The translations under genes and the position numbers were made by a program. Below are positions 13,501 to 25,899 of a DNA stretch of 64,000 nucleotides, one piece after another. Location of the stretch: positions 3,805,616 to 3,869,615 of the forward strand of contig FN649734.1 in NCBI GenBank assembly GCA_000310025.1, in the 5' to 3' direction. Position 1 is the first letter of the stretch; each line of letters opens with the position of its first letter. The stretch comes from Ectocarpus siliculosus (lineage: Eukaryota > Sar > Phaeophyceae > Ectocarpales > Ectocarpaceae). The notes beneath the pieces are model-generated. The model was not told where the DNA came from. It did no database searches and saw nothing but the letters and a program-made list of their open reading frames with translations.

Positions 13501-15636
13501 TTCGAGAAATGAGTAGCCCTCGCTGTTGCACCGTATGATTTCGGGAAGAAGGGTGCAACACCGATGCTGGTGCCGCTGCTGTACTGGAAACGATTCTGCA
13601 GCTTTTGGCGTTGAGCGCAACACCTATCGCGGTAGGCTCCGAAAAGCACAGCTTGGAAGACCTTCGCCACACCACAATGTGCATACCATCTGGTAGTGCC
13701 AATGCCTCACTATCTCTACGTGCAAACTGTCGAGCTGCTATGTATTTCTATATTGCGCCTTTGTTGCTGCCACTGCTGCTTCTGATTCTGCTGCTGACCT
13801 GCAAATCCCCAAGCCTCGGAACACGGTCAAGAGCAGACCTCAAGACATCCACTTCCTCCCTTGTGCTCCTAGCGTGGCTGTCCATACGTCGAGAGAGCTG
13901 CGCGAGTGTTGAAGGTACCGCACATGAGGTGTAAACTTTCCGGCACCGCGCTGCTCGAGTGGCTTCATGGACTAGCTGTACCTCTGCGAGTTCGTCCACT
14001 TCTTGGAAGTGGAAACATTGCCATGGTCGAACTAATGCGAAAAGACGACCCCCTGTTCAGCGTACTGTAAAAGTGGTTCTGATTTCGAACACACATATCT
14101 CTTTCTTGTCTGAGATAAATCCCTGCGGATATGCAAATACGGTACATGTGCTTACCATGTCTTCCATGCCCACGAGACGCGCTTCAAGCCGCCTCAACTC
14201 GCTTCTAGATGCCGCCAGCTGGTCGGCGAGGCCATGCGCCGTCGTTTCGACCGCTTCAAACCCTTGCCGCACCGGGGTCTGAACATTGGTCCAACCGCTG
14301 CCAGACAGCGCTTGCAGCTGCCGCGAAAGGGCGCCTACAGCAGGCAGCTTCTCAGAGTCCATCATGCGCCAGTCTCGTCGGCTGATAGGATCCTACGTTG
14401 TTAGGGTGGGGGATAGAGTTGGAGACGCTAGCAACGAAAACTATTTTCAGCCACGCCCGGATGCGCCAACAATCACCCTAGTCGTGTTCGAAATTGAGGC
14501 ACTGCGAACCTGCCCAGCCTCCCACTTTCAACCGCGCCATGCCACAGAGAGAGTTGGATCCTTGAAAAACATCATTCCAAGGGGAGCTCCGTTCTATCTG
14601 CTGCCCCCAATCCCGAGCCCAGTAGGGGCTGTCACTCTCAATGGCTCTGAGGCAGCGATCACAGCAGTATCTTGGTCATGCCAAACATCGGGTTCGGCAC
14701 GATCTGTTCTTGACGTCAATGGATTTTCGAATTGTGGCGGGGAAAATGCCCGTCACACTTCAAGAGATGGGACGCGTGTTTGTGGCCGCATACTGGATAC
14801 GTTGTGGGTGTGGGTAGTGCGTAAAGCAGTATGGACGGAATTCCCACGGTTGTTTCTTCGGCTGCGTAACAGCAGTCGCTACGTGCTGTGCTAAGCCAGC
14901 TAGATTGCTGTAGCAAACCTGCTTGCGAGTGTATCGGTGTATCAGCAGTTGGGCATTTTGTATCTCGGCACCCAGGCTGCTTACCTGCCCCAAATCTACT
15001 TGTGGTGAAACTCGACTCGTATGCTTAGTGCGTCGTTCTGCTGGTTGTTCACGAGAGCCGTAGGTTGCATCCGGGGAGAAGGGGGCCACAGGCACCTTGC
15101 ATAGATCATAGATCAAGCAACGGTGATGCATTGCGGCAAGGTGGACGCGGTTAGTTCTCCCAACTTCCCGAGCAGGTACATCGCGAATCGTGAATCTCGC
15201 CGCACAGAGGGAGAGGGCGACAAGGAACAGACGATAAGACCCGCTGAAGCAGGCAGAGAGGAACAAGGGAGGTTTTCCGGGCAAGGCTCTCTTCAAAGGG
15301 TCTTTCTACGCCGCCCAGGTGGGGGTCTGTTTGCAGGTCTCAAGCTTGGGGCAGTGGGGGAGCATAGACACACCGGCTTTGTGACGTTATATACCACACA
15401 CCCCGCCCGCCCTAACGGCAAACATCTTCGAGTTTTAGGACGACTTGCTTTCGCTCAACAACACGTAGGGTGCTGGTGTATGACGGCGAACCAATGCTAG
15501 CTGTGTCTTCTTGCCTTTGCTTCGGAACGGCCGCGTTTCTGCTTCGAATCCCGCCTTGTTCGTAGAGAGCCAGACCCGTGAAGGGGGCTAAGACAGGCAG
15601 TACTGCACTACCGTTGTCGGCTTGGCTACAGTACAT
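4588..15636 (-). CDS. Long coiled-coil protein with C-terminal C1q/TNF-like domain, 18 exons
   Basis: Hand-built model, exons in transcription order: 15636-15424, 14984-14919, 14392-14156, 13897-13799, 13149-12991, 12290-12180, 11502-11362, 10822-10708, 10102-9954, 9671-9600, 8965-8846, 8577-8491, 8150-8016, 7672-7224, 6837-6717, 5926-5573, 5348-5256, 5064-4588, for about 1,065 residues. Nearly all junctions are phase 0; the two exceptions (10708/10102 and 7224/6837) have complementary phases. Each exon from 14392 to 6717 encodes a heptad-like helical segment, for example TLESEVTKRTRELELSVAEV. A Gly run follows, then WVPWEAEAANASPERLK joins WTPGCASVTAVVPGLY, later VYLNGDPVY, EVLASSAREYLACPAGG and GFLEIQKL before the stop. 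This strand pattern resembles a C1q/TNF jelly roll. Inference: a trimerising or scaffold protein. No signal peptide is evident. The first two exons and the start codon are the least certain. Cell location and partners are unknown. Confidence 0.72.
5573..5926 (-). other. Exon with Gly run and start of the C1q/TNF-like domain
   Basis: This exon begins VAVSQPHVERLFAAQSNLE, carries a Gly-Gly stretch coded by GGC/GGT repeats (about 5637-5690), and ends GIWVPWEAEAANASPERLK at a GTCGG donor. The Gly run separates the coiled coil from the globular C-terminus. It is shown separately because the GCC/CCG repeat makes strong false frames on the plus strand. Confidence 0.65.
11298..11326. repeat. AGC/CAG trinucleotide run inside an intron of the coiled-coil gene
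   Basis: About nine consecutive AGC triplets lie just downstream (minus strand) of the donor at 11361. It is non-coding in the model. Confidence 0.85.
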
Positions 15637-16341
15637 ACCAAGTGGAGTCCTGCTTGTAGCCTGCGAAGACGTACTACTACTGCTGTTGTACCTGCTGTGG
15701 ATACGTGCAGTTGCGTCACGCCTGTGTGTATTCTCGAGGCTTTCACTTGTGGCCTGCTCTCAAAGGGTGCTTGCGTGAAGCCACGGCTGTAACGCGCCAC
15801 AACGCTTCGTATGTACCGTAGGCTACATTAAATGACCGGAGCATGGTACTGCAGTTCCCCGGTGGCCGAAATCTTCAAGGAAGTGAGGGGTGAGGGAGGC
15901 TTCTTTTGTACCATCCCATCGGACGTCTTACGATGATGTTGGGAAAATATTTTAAAAGCTAACCGTCTGGGAAGTGTTGCGGGAACAGCGGAAGCACCGT
16001 TCAAACGTCTGCTAGGGGCCCTAGGCTAAACTATACCTGTATCCCGTTGCAACCCCCAGCGAACAAAAGTCCGCAAAGCGAGCGGTGGAAGAGGTGGTAA
16101 GATGATCAGTCTCTACAAGTGCTCCCAGTGTTGTGAACTGCGCACGAACCCATCACCCTCTCTCTCTCCCTCTGCCTTGCGAAGATGCAGCCGCGGAACC
16201 AAGGGAATCTCCTGAGGGAATGCCCATGCTGCCACATACCCCTCCGCCCCGTTTTTAAACCAGCGGAGCCCCAGTAGGTGCTAATACTTGGTACCGTTAC
16301 ACAGGGCTGGCACCGAAAAGGCGGCAGCTGCTGAGGCCAAA
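15637..16341. promoter_or_regulatory. Putative shared upstream region of two divergent genes
   Basis: About 700 bp separates the proposed first exon of the minus-strand coiled-coil gene from the ATG at 16342 of the plus-strand gene. I see no convincing TATA or other core element. The call rests only on head-to-head geometry, and would shift if either 5' end is wrong. Confidence 0.3.
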
Positions 16342-19300
16342 ATGTCTCCCAAGGCCAAGGGGGCACGAGGAAAGCATGGCGGGGGTAGCGGCGGCGGAGG
16401 CAAATCGGACGGGAAAAAGGAGAGCAGCGCCAAGCGCTGCAAGAAGTGCACCGCACTACTCCCAATGATGTACAAGATGAAGGACAAGCTCGCGGAGCTT
16501 CACCCGCAGTGCAACCAGTACAAAGTGAGTGTCCTGGCGGCAAAAAGAACCTCGGAAATAGTACCTGCAGTGGTGGTGTACGGCCGTATGTTGGTGTCCC
16601 TATTTGCGGCCGCACAAGGCCAAGGATATTTTGCTTGCAACGCTTGGTCGCAGAGTTGCTGCTGCGAGGATATCCCAACCCTGGTGAAAGTAATTGCACA
16701 GGTCCTAGGTGGCTCATACGGTAGATCGCCGGGACCCACACTTGCCCTTACTCTATCTCCTTGTGCTGGTCTCATCTTCATCGACAACCCCCCCCCTCCC
16801 GAACAAACACCAACGCACAATCCGAAGCCGCCATCGTCTGGTCGCTGTCTCTCTCATCGCATCTACGTATGCAACGACACGCTTGCCGGTACGCCTCTCA
16901 CCGGCCGCGGTTGCCCACGTTCGTTTTTTGGTGATGATTCGCTGCAGCTGGAGCTCGAAGCTCTCAGAGCGGAGAACCAGGAGCTCCGGCGTCAGCTCGC
17001 GATGCCCGCCTCTGCAAGAACGCCGCCTGGGCTAACCGCAACCCCCACGGGGTCGACGAATTCGTCGGTGCCTGCCGCGCCGGTAAGACAGCGGGCTCTG
17101 GGCTCGTCTGCTACCGCAACAACAACAGCAGCAGGAAGAGGAGGAGGAGGAGGAGGAGGAGGAGGAAGAGCAGCAGCAGCAGCAGCAGGGGCACCGTCAA
17201 AGAAGGGAAGCAAGGGTGCCGCAGTCGTCGCCGCACGTCTGGACGCCGTCAGCGAAAAGAGGAAGACGCTAGCACCGTCTTCGGGTGGAACTCAAGGTGC
17301 GGGCCTCACCGCCAGTCTCGGCCTCGGCAGGGACGCCGCAGGCAGCGGCGGCGGTGGCAACAAGGGCGGCGGTGGCGGGGCAAGCGGCCCTGCGGGGTCG
17401 ACAGCGGCGTTGACGGCGCCGGCGCGTAAAGACAGGTCGAAAGGAGAGAAAGTACGGGACTGGGCCGCTGCCGTTGCCCGGCGAAAACGAGAGAGGGGAG
17501 GAGGGGGTGACGGTGATGAGAATGGGAAGGGGGCGGCCGGTCGGGGTGGTGGTGGCGGCGGCGGCGGCAACGGTGGTGGTAGCACCGGTGATGTTGGCGG
17601 GGGTTGGGGAGGATTGGAAAAGGGTGGTGAGGATAGCGTGGAAGAAGAAGAAGAGGAGGAGGAAGACAAAACAGAGGAGGCGGCCGGGGAGTCAGGTGAG
17701 ACGGTCAGAAAAAAACACTCCTCGAGCAGCGGTGGCGTCGATCGCAAGAAGGGCAAGGGTAAAAAGAAGAAGAGAGGGGAAGCAGCTGAGGCGCCGGCGG
17801 CAGTGCAGCCCACCGGGGTGTTCGCGGCGGCCGCCTTCAGCTTCCTGGACGAGGGCAGCAAGGAGAAGGGAGGCGGCGAGACGACCAGCAGCGATGACGA
17901 TGACGATGACGATGACAGCACCAGCGACGACAGCGACGACAGCACCAACGGGCGGCGCCAGAATCAACCTCGCAAGCGCGCAAGAACGGCGAACGGGGGC
18001 GCCGCCGCCGCCGCCGCCGCGGCCGGCTGCGGAAGCTCGGGCGGCGGCGGAAGGCGCCGTCGCAGCGGCCCCGTCCCCCAGACGTCGAGCATGCTAGCGA
18101 GGGGTTTCCGCCCCGGGGGCGAGAGCGCCGCCAGTAACGAGGACGGGGTCGAGGGAGAGGTTGGCGGCGAAGGCGACTTCGACGACGGGTGGGAGGAGGG
18201 CGAGGGGCAACAGGAGGAGGAGGAGGTGGAGTGGTACGAGGACACGCCCGGCGACATGGGCCGCTTGGGGTGGAGCCAGGTCTGGAGGAGGGGCGACGTG
18301 ACGGCGGCTGCGGCGGGGGCGGGTGAGGGCGACGACGACGGGGACGGCCTGGACAAAGGCTCGAGGGTGTTGGCGAGGAAGGTGAGCGGCGGCGGCGGCG
18401 CCGACAGGCGACGGCTGTGTGGCCGTTTTTGCTGGGCTTCGTTGATTTTTGTTTTTCGGGAGGGGGGAATGTTCAATCGATCGGGGTCGCGGCCCCAGTG
18501 TTTGTTGCGTCGCTGGTGTCTCATGCTGATCTCTCTCTCTCCCTCTCTTGCACGCACGGGTCGGCGTCGCTGCCGCCATTCGCCGTTAGTGCCGTAAACT
18601 CCTCCTCGCCGACACCGCTGGATCAGCTCCTTCTTCGGAGAGCGGCGACGAGATCCTCGGACCGAAGGGGCTGAGTGCGCTGCTCCGGCTGGAGCTGACG
18701 GGAGCGGTGAGCGAGGCATCTACTTCGTGATTTTTCTTCTTCTTTTTTTCACTCATTTTACGGAGCAAGCATGAGTTTCATCCGATTTACACGGGTGTGG
18801 TTATTTGTTTCGGGCCCTCCAGCTCAGTTTTCGTTGTGCATACGGCCTCAATCGCGCACTGATCGAATGAACACGTCGAAAAGCGGCTACCATCCACCTC
18901 CAAGCACCTTGTGTTGTTCACAGCTTTCGCCCTGTGCGGGGCCGGCCCCAACCATGTGCCAAGGGGTGCCTTTCGAAACCAGGTGTTGGTATTATTTCTC
19001 AACGGTTCTCTGCCATCAATAGCGCTGCCGAGCCTTGGAAATTGTTTCTAGGGCGAGTGCGTTATCTTTTTTCGTGATGGTCAGTTGAACGATGGTGCCA
19101 ATCCAACCGGCTTGAACAATCCTCCACCCCCTCAAAGTTCTCTGCAATCGACAGCACTTTTCCTCGTGCGTTTTCTCGTTAGCGATGGTTAATGAACAGA
19201 AGAAGCCGTTCCGACCAGCTTGATATATCCCCCCTCGCCTCATCTGCGAAAATAAAGCCGTAGAATCAAGCACACCCAATCCTTGTTAGACTAGTACCCC

Positions 19301-21421
19301 AACCACGAACGCACAGTCAACCCCGCCTCTGATATGGAACTCCACATGCAAACGTCCCGTATCCCCTCGAGGAAGGTTTCCATGGAAGGCGTGCTTGTGT
19401 CGGCGCTGAGGGGGAGGTCGTTGAAGCGAGACCACGGGTTTCTCGGCCGCTTGGCGCTGCAGCTCCTGTCGGGGATCGACGCCGCACATGCCTCGCCTCT
19501 GTCCGACCCGGAAGTGCTAAGCCTGGTCGTGGAAGAGCTGGAGGTGTGACATAGCGGCGGTTCGGTAACTGAATACCGTTGTTGTTCGGTAACTGAATAC
19601 CGTTGTTGCCGGGTTTAGCCCGCCGGAATAGCACAGGTTGCGTGAGAACTCCCCCCCCCCCCCGCGTATTGTTTGTTCGTAACGTTTGGGAGGAAGAATA
19701 GGAGTGTGGTCGACACCCTTGGAAGCGTCGATGGTATGGGGGGCAAATCACCGCATGACGGATAGACAGACAGACAGACAGACAGGCAGACAGGCAGACA
19801 GATGAACAAGGGCAAGAGAGAAAACACCGATGAGATAGACGCAGAGATTGTCAATGGTGTTTCTTCAGTTTTTTTTTTTTTTGAGAAGTCGATAGGGTCG
19901 GGGGGTATCGCAACCCACCCTCTATGACGGAGCGCAGACGCTGCGTCCTACTCCCGTCGCGCTTGCCGGTTCTTCCCGTCTGTACTATGTACGCAAGAAT
20001 AATGAACCAGATTGTTTCGAACCTTGAACAGAAGACACCGGATAGTTTCAAAACCTTTCCTGCAACACTCCGATCAACCTTCTATGCTTCGTTTTCCCAT
20101 ATCCTCCTCCCAAAACTATAGGGCCTTGCGGAGATACTGGCGGCGCCATCGACGACGGAGCAGCTAAGGGTCTTCGGCTGGGCCAGGGAGACCCGCCTCG
20201 CCCTGGAGCTCTTGTCGGAGACCCTCCTTGACTGGATGGATGAGAACCAGGCCAAGCGCTCCTCCGGGGTCGGGGATGCCGTGAACGGGGACGAGGAGAA
20301 CGATGACCCCGGGGGTTACTCTTCCATGAGTGAGGCTTTGTCCGCGTAGGGTAGTGCAGGGCGGGGCGCGGCGGCGGTGCCTTTGTTTTTCTCGTCATTT
20401 TGAAGCGGTCTTACTCGTGGAGGGAGATACAGCAGTACGTTATACTGATGTTGCTTCGAAAGTAGTAACAACGCCACGCTGTGTTCGTGGCTAGCCGGCG
20501 GCGCAGGACAAGTCGATGGACTCAGGACTCAGACCGTGTGGTGGAATGAATGTCGGTCCAGTGTTTTTCGGCGACCCTCCTCGCGCAACGCGCGAACTAC
20601 ATCTGGGAGTTTACGGCATGCGGTTTCGGACGGAAGTACCCCATCTTTGTGTTGTGGCCTGTCGTGGTACACTCTGATTCGGGAAGCCGAGCTTGACGCA
20701 AGTGTGCTAAAGGCAGCACACGGGTGGTCGGGAGTTGTAGCAGTGGAAGAGGCGTCATCCACTAGCGACGCGGAACAGGATAGGTGCGTAGCTGTGGCTT
20801 GTCCACGTCGCGGACGTTCGTTCGTGACCAGATGCGTGCTGAGCGACGTTTGTCCAAGCGTCTTCGGGATCGAGCGACGGAGTTCGCCGTCGTGCCCGCA
20901 GCGGAAAGCATCACTCATAACAAAAAGAGCATTCGTACATACCCCGAGAAATCATGACCCATCATGACATGATGACGGGGTTTGTTGGCCCCATGGCGTC
21001 GATCCCTTACGCTCGGCGCTTTTCGTGGCGGCACCGACCCCTCCAGGCTTCGGAAGCAGCAAGAAAAAGAAAAAGAAGAAAGCGAAGGCCAAGGGCGTTG
21101 GCGGGGGCACTAGCGCTGGGAGTTCGACCGCGAAAGGAGGCGTCCGCGAGGAGGGGGGAGGGGACGCTTGGAGGGCGGAGGCGGAGGCTACGGTGTTGTG
21201 GTGGTGGGAGACGGACGAGGAGGCGAGGGTTCCTTGGGCCGTGGCGAGGCTTCTCGGCCTGCTGCTCAGGTAGAAGAGATCCTACCGGACTGTAATTGGA
21301 AACGAGTCTGGTCCTTTCGATATTTTCGTGGCTTTGATGCCGCATGGCGAAGAATTTCCGCGGTTATTGTTGCTGTTACTGCTGTTGCATTTGCTTTTGC
21401 TTTTTCTGTTGCTGTTGTTGA

Positions 21422-21453
<32 letters not shown>

Positions 21454-24095
21454 CTTGTATCGATGACGATGACAGCAGCACCACCAACCACCAACCTCTC
21501 GTGACATCCTAAAACGTTTCTACTTTTTTCGTAATCTGATCCACCAACCCGACCCCCCACCAGGCGGCTGGACCAGCCCCAGCGCACCCAAGCCGTGCTC
21601 CACCCCATCCTCGTACGCTCCCTGGGGGGACCCGCGCGCCTGCGGCGCTTCCCCCTGGCCTTCCTCGAAGCCTTCCCGGGTCTCCTCCTTCGCTCATCGC
21701 CCACCGCCGCCGGAGCCCCCGCGAACGGTCGGTACTGGGGGGGACAGGAGGAGGATGGGGCCAAGGTTGAACGGGGTGATGGTGTCTTGGCTCCCGGGCT
21801 GTGGCGGCGGGCTGTGGCGGCGGTTTTGTTCCCGCCGGCAGCGGGGGGCGGTGTCAATAGCGGTGGTGGTGTGGGCGGGGAGAGCGCGGGTGTTGTTGGT
21901 GGCGGCGGTGGGGGTGGAGATGGGGCCGCGGTTGTCTCTGCGCGATTGAAGCTGGTGTGCTTCGGTGATGTGCGGCGGGGGCAGCAGCGTGAAGGTTTGT
22001 TGAAGGGGAAGGGGACGAAAAGACACAGATGAGCAAGAACATACGGAAGGCGCTTTGGCTTATCTTGCCTGTTGTTACCGTCGCGTGCGATTGCCAGCGT
22101 TTGCGTGTGACTGCAACAACGCGATGACGGTAGCAAACCTTGTTTCCCCGCAAGGGACCGGCGTCAAGAGTCTCCCCCACCTGAAACAGCAGAAGCCGTC
22201 AAGAGGATGTCCGTGCTCACAAAACTAGCTACTGTGACCTGCTAGTTTTTGTCTACATATTTGTTTGTCCCCCCAATTTGTTTGCCTCTGCAATGCGTAC
22301 ATGTTTTGCACCCGTTTCTTCTCGAGCCCGTGCCCGCACGAGGCCGTCATTTTTTTGCTCTTGTGGCAACGCTTGGATGAGATCGCAATCACCACGGGGT
22401 CGTTTCCGTGTAGCGGCGACGGCCGACAGCAACCACAAATAAGGTGACAACCTACAAAAAACGACCACCACCATCCCATCAAACGTGGCAGGCGGAGGGC
22501 CGGAGGAGGAGACGGCCGACGACCTGGCCGACAAGATCCTGCAAGCCATCGGCTCTCTTCACAGCAACCCCGGGGCGGAGGCAAAGGCCGAGGAGGAGGG
22601 AGGGTGCGCGTTGTGCCGGGGGGCCGGCGGAGGGGGTTACAGCGGTGGCGCCTGTGGGGGCGACGATGCGCTCGCGATGTCTTCGGGGCTTGTCTTTGTG
22701 GCACGGGGGGCGAAGGAGGAATTTCCTGGTGGTGAGTGAGAGAGTGGCTGCTTGCTGAGGTGGTGTTTTATTCTCCCTGATTGTTTTTTCTCTTCGCGGG
22801 GGGGGGGGGGGGGTTGCGGACACGGTTGTACCGCCGCGTATGAGGCATATGAACCCGGGGTTCAGTACGTTTGTGGATAGGCGGCTTCCCTGCTTGGAGA
22901 AGTAAAAAGAATTGCCGGCGGGCGAAGAAAAACATCGGGTCGGCCAGCATTGGTTGGTCCATGCAGCACCAGGAGCCGCAGCAGCAGCAAGAGCAGCAGG
23001 CTACAGGCTTTGCTGCGAGAAACCGACACAAGCAAATCGCGCACTTTTGCACGCTTCAGCTCAACTCCCCAGCAGTAGGCAATTTCAGACACCCGGTTCT
23101 GTGTGTCATACGCCCCCTCCACCCGCCCCGGACCTACCGAACCCCCTTTCACCCCCCAACCTTGCGCTCTGGTGGCTTCCTTCCCAATCAATCGCCATTT
23201 TCCAGAGCTTGCCGTTCCAAGGGGGCGAGGGGAGTCCATCGCGGTGGAGGCGGTGAGGGCGCTCGGGCTGCTGGGGGTCGGGGTGGAGAGCGGCGGGTTT
23301 CCTGTCTTGTGAGTTAATTGCTGTAGGTACTGGGCGGTATGGTTGTGTGTTGCTTGGAAGGTTAGCTGGAATCAAGAGGTTTTTCCATGGGGGGGGGGGG
23401 GGGGGGCGTAGGGCGTGGTTTGGAGAACGAATGGACGTTCTTGTTCAATGCATGGGCTATGAATGCACGAGATTGGCAAAAGTTAATGCCGCGACAGAGA
23501 CCAACCATTAAGTAAGGGAAGGATAACGAGGGCGGGTGGGGCTGGCGGTTTGTCGCGTGTAAACATCTCACGGTGTTTTTTCTGTTTTGTGGCTGTTTTT
23601 TTCACATGACATCACCATGTTCTGAACGCAGATACTGAACGAATGCACACCATCGCTTGAGCTTCTTGAAAAAATCGTCCCGTTGTTTGATTTTGATCTT
23701 CCTTGTCTACTGTTGGGGGGGTTGTTCTCCCACCAGGCGGCGTTTGGTACTCGCCATCCGCCGCCCCGGCGTCTGCCAACGTGCGGCCGCTCTGGCTTGC
23801 CACGTGTTGGCTCAGTGTGCCGCCGCCGGGCGTGGAAGTAGCGGAGGCAGGGTCGTTCGGTCCGCGAGAGGTCTGGACATGCGCGCCGCCAACGCTGCGA
23901 GGGCCCTGATGGACGCCTTGAGGCCGGACTCGGAGGCGGAAAAGTGGGAGGCTGGGCAGGTGCGCGGTGCCTCTCTCTGTCTTTCTCTCTCGGTCTCTCT
24001 CTTGGTCTCTATCTGTCTGTCTGCCTGTCTGTCTGTCGCTCTCTCTCTCTCTCTCTCTCTCGGTCTCTATCTTTTTGTCTCTCTCTCTCTCTCCC

Positions 24096-24174
<79 letters not shown>

Positions 24175-25899
24175 CTGTCTCTGCCTCTGTCTCTATTTTG
24201 TCAACATTCTCTCTGCGTCTGTCTCTCTTTCGTCTGTTCTCTCTCTCTCTTCGACCAAGTGTTGTTTTCGTTGCGTTTTCTTTTACCTTGCCGAGTGCAC
24301 TGCTCTTTCCAGACCGTGTCTGTCGTGGCTGCGCGCAATTGTTTGCACTTCGTGAATAGTGGATTTCACCTATTTGCACGCATTTGTAGCTGTGTTGTAT
24401 TGGTGTCGTCTCTTTTCGTTTTGTGCTCAGCTAGTAGTGTGTTCAACCAGCACTATTTGTTTTTTCGCATCAATATGCGTATGATCAAAATATGTTATAC
24501 CCTCTTTGTTTTGTTCTCTCTCTCAGCTGGACGAGGACGTCAAGCTACCCTTTGGCGCCAGGGCACAGGCCGCTTCTGCGCTCCTGTCTCTGCTCGAGGG
24601 ACGCTACGGAGAGTCCGCAGCCGAGAGCGAGCGGACCATCGTAGAGTGGGCCCAGGTGCGTCATACGCTGCCACCGGCACCATGTGTATGTACAGTACTC
24701 CCCCAACAGCTTGCCGTAGGTGACATGATGTAAGGTACCGCACCCCCTGGACCAATTTTTGATTAAGCTCGACGACTCCAAGACGAAGAGGATGCCGGAA
24801 ATGAAGATGACAGGTTATCGGAAAGCTCTCGACGAGACGGTTCCAATGCCGCCATTTTCGGCACCGTCACCGTGTTTTCTGCAGAGTAATCGGGCTTTGA
24901 AAGTCGGTCTAGGGGGTGTGTTATCTTACGCATCCTGTCCTATTCTCGTCCTTGCGGGTGTTGTTGGAGCGAGAATGGTGGGAGTGGTGGGATATTTCCA
25001 GCTAGCACCCGCCACAGCAACTATTATTGTAGTACCTCCGTATTTCTTTCTCAGGGGTTAGGGGAGTGTATTGTGTTGTCGTGGACAGTCCCCATACGGA
25101 GTCATTTTCGTGTCCTTGGAGGAGGGGATGACCCTTGTTTGGGCTTTTGTGTAGTATTTGCTTGCCACCTACTCCGGAGAACAATTTTCATCGTATGCAC
25201 CCTGGTTTTTCCGATGCGTGCAGAGACTGAAGCCGGAGGAGCGCCTGTCGGCGCCCCTGCCGCTGCTCCTGTCCATCACGGCCACGCTGTCCCGCCCTCC
25301 GGCCCACGTCATCAACCTCGCAAGACGGCCCTTCAGGTGTGTGTCTGTGTGGTTGACAGTAGTTGGTGTCGTCGGGGTGAAAGCCGGCTCAAAGCAGACA
25401 TTATGTCCCTTCATTCGGGCACTTATGCGTAGGATGCGTGTGTATCGTGGAGAGACAGGCCGACAAAGTGTTGAGAGATGTGGAGACACAGAGACCCACA
25501 GACAGACAGTCAGGCAGACGACATAGACAGGCAGGCAAGCAGACAGACGCAAAGAGAGACAGGCAAGAGGGACACACACACTCCACGAGAAGGCACAGGC
25601 ACAGAAACAGAGCGTTCATCCACTGCATCGCCAATATGCCCGCCTCCTACCTCCTTCACCCCGCCAAATTCTAGCGTCCCAGATTCTGTGAGAAGTCAAT
25701 GGAGTGTCCCCCCCCCCCCTGGTTGTGTCATGAAAGATGGAAGGCAGTTTCAGATTCGGCGAGGCGGCAGGGAGTGTGGCTCCACCGGCACGAGGCTGTC
25801 GACTGGAAGGCTGTGGAGGCTTCGTCCATGAGTGCGAAGGGGTGGATCAGCGACAAGGAGGTGGCGTTGACTTGGGCCACGGAGCTCAACACCATGTGA
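16342..25899 (+). CDS. Large Gly/acidic-rich protein with helical-repeat C-terminal half, 13 exons
   Basis: Exons: 16342-16524, 16948-18381, 18590-18706, 19376-19543, 20122-20329, 21047-21269, 21564-21727, 22492-22731, 23206-23308, 23737-23959, 24527-24655, 25224-25336, 25764-25899. Phases agree at every junction, giving about 1,146 residues. The N-terminus (MSPKAKGARGKHGGG) is basic, with a CxxC pair (KRCKKCTALLP) and a short coiled coil (LELEALRAENQELRRQLA). Exon 2 is mostly low complexity: Gly, Ala, Lys, Glu and Asp runs with basic KGKGKKKKRG and RRQNQPRKRARTANG motifs that could be nuclear or nucleolar targeting signals. The rest is Leu/Ala-rich paired helices (GLAEILAAPSTTEQLRVFGW, ARAQAASALLSLLEGRYG) typical of an alpha-solenoid such as HEAT. 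I do not recognise the family; nuclear location is inference. The TGA at 25897 overlaps a possible donor (CCAT/GTGAGC). Splicing to 26102-26219 stays in frame and would add 39 residues. Confidence 0.7.
17127..18260 (+). repeat. Low-complexity coding tract (Gly, Ala, Glu, Asp, Ser runs)
   Basis: Within exon 2 of the preceding gene, GGA/GGC repeats give Gly runs, GAA/GAG repeats give an eight-Glu run, and GATGAC repeats (about 17893-17918) give an eight-Asp run, followed by GCC-coded Ala at 18001-18022. The minus-strand frames opposite are mirror artefacts of this composition. Confidence 0.8.
19561..19608. repeat. Perfect tandem duplication of 24 bp
   Basis: The unit ttcggtaactgaataccgtt plus gttg occurs twice directly adjacent, inside an intron of the large plus-strand gene. 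Confidence 0.9.
19764..19802. repeat. GACA/CAGA tetranucleotide microsatellite
   Basis: Repeated GACA with a few GGCA variants, in an intron. A related imperfect CAGACA-type tract lies at about 25,485-25,560 in another intron of the same gene. Confidence 0.85.
21360..21453. repeat. GTT-rich microsatellite in an intron
   Basis: Imperfect then perfect GTT/GTTGCT triplets, ending in an uninterrupted GTT run at about 21415-21450. A second GTT run sits at about 25917-25944, just after the proposed stop of the same gene. Confidence 0.85.
22799..22814. repeat. Homopolymer G run
   Basis: About sixteen consecutive G in an intron. A second G run of similar length lies at about 23389-23406 in the next intron. 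Such runs are prone to length error in assemblies. Confidence 0.8.
23975..24262. repeat. Long CT-rich microsatellite in an intron
   Basis: CT dinucleotides with interspersed GTCT, including an uninterrupted CT tract of about 75 bp between roughly 24097 and 24172. It fills much of the intron between exons 23737-23959 and 24527-24655. The Leu/Ser-rich open frames here are artefacts of the repeat. Confidence 0.9.

Noticed and set aside
17292..18719. Long minus-strand frames rich in Ser, Pro and Leu opposite exon 2 of the large plus-strand gene
   Set aside because: They are the complement of Gly/Glu/Asp codon runs. They have no splice logic or conserved motif, and the plus frame joins in phase to further exons.
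20529..20967. Minus-strand frame of 129 codons and plus-strand frame of 143 codons
   Set aside because: Both lie in the intron between 20,329 and 21,047 of the plus-strand gene and carry no recognisable motif.
23657..24723. Plus-strand Leu/Ser-rich frames of over 200 codons
   Set aside because: They are produced by the CT microsatellite. Only the flanking portions 23737-23959 and 24527-24655 are exons of another model.
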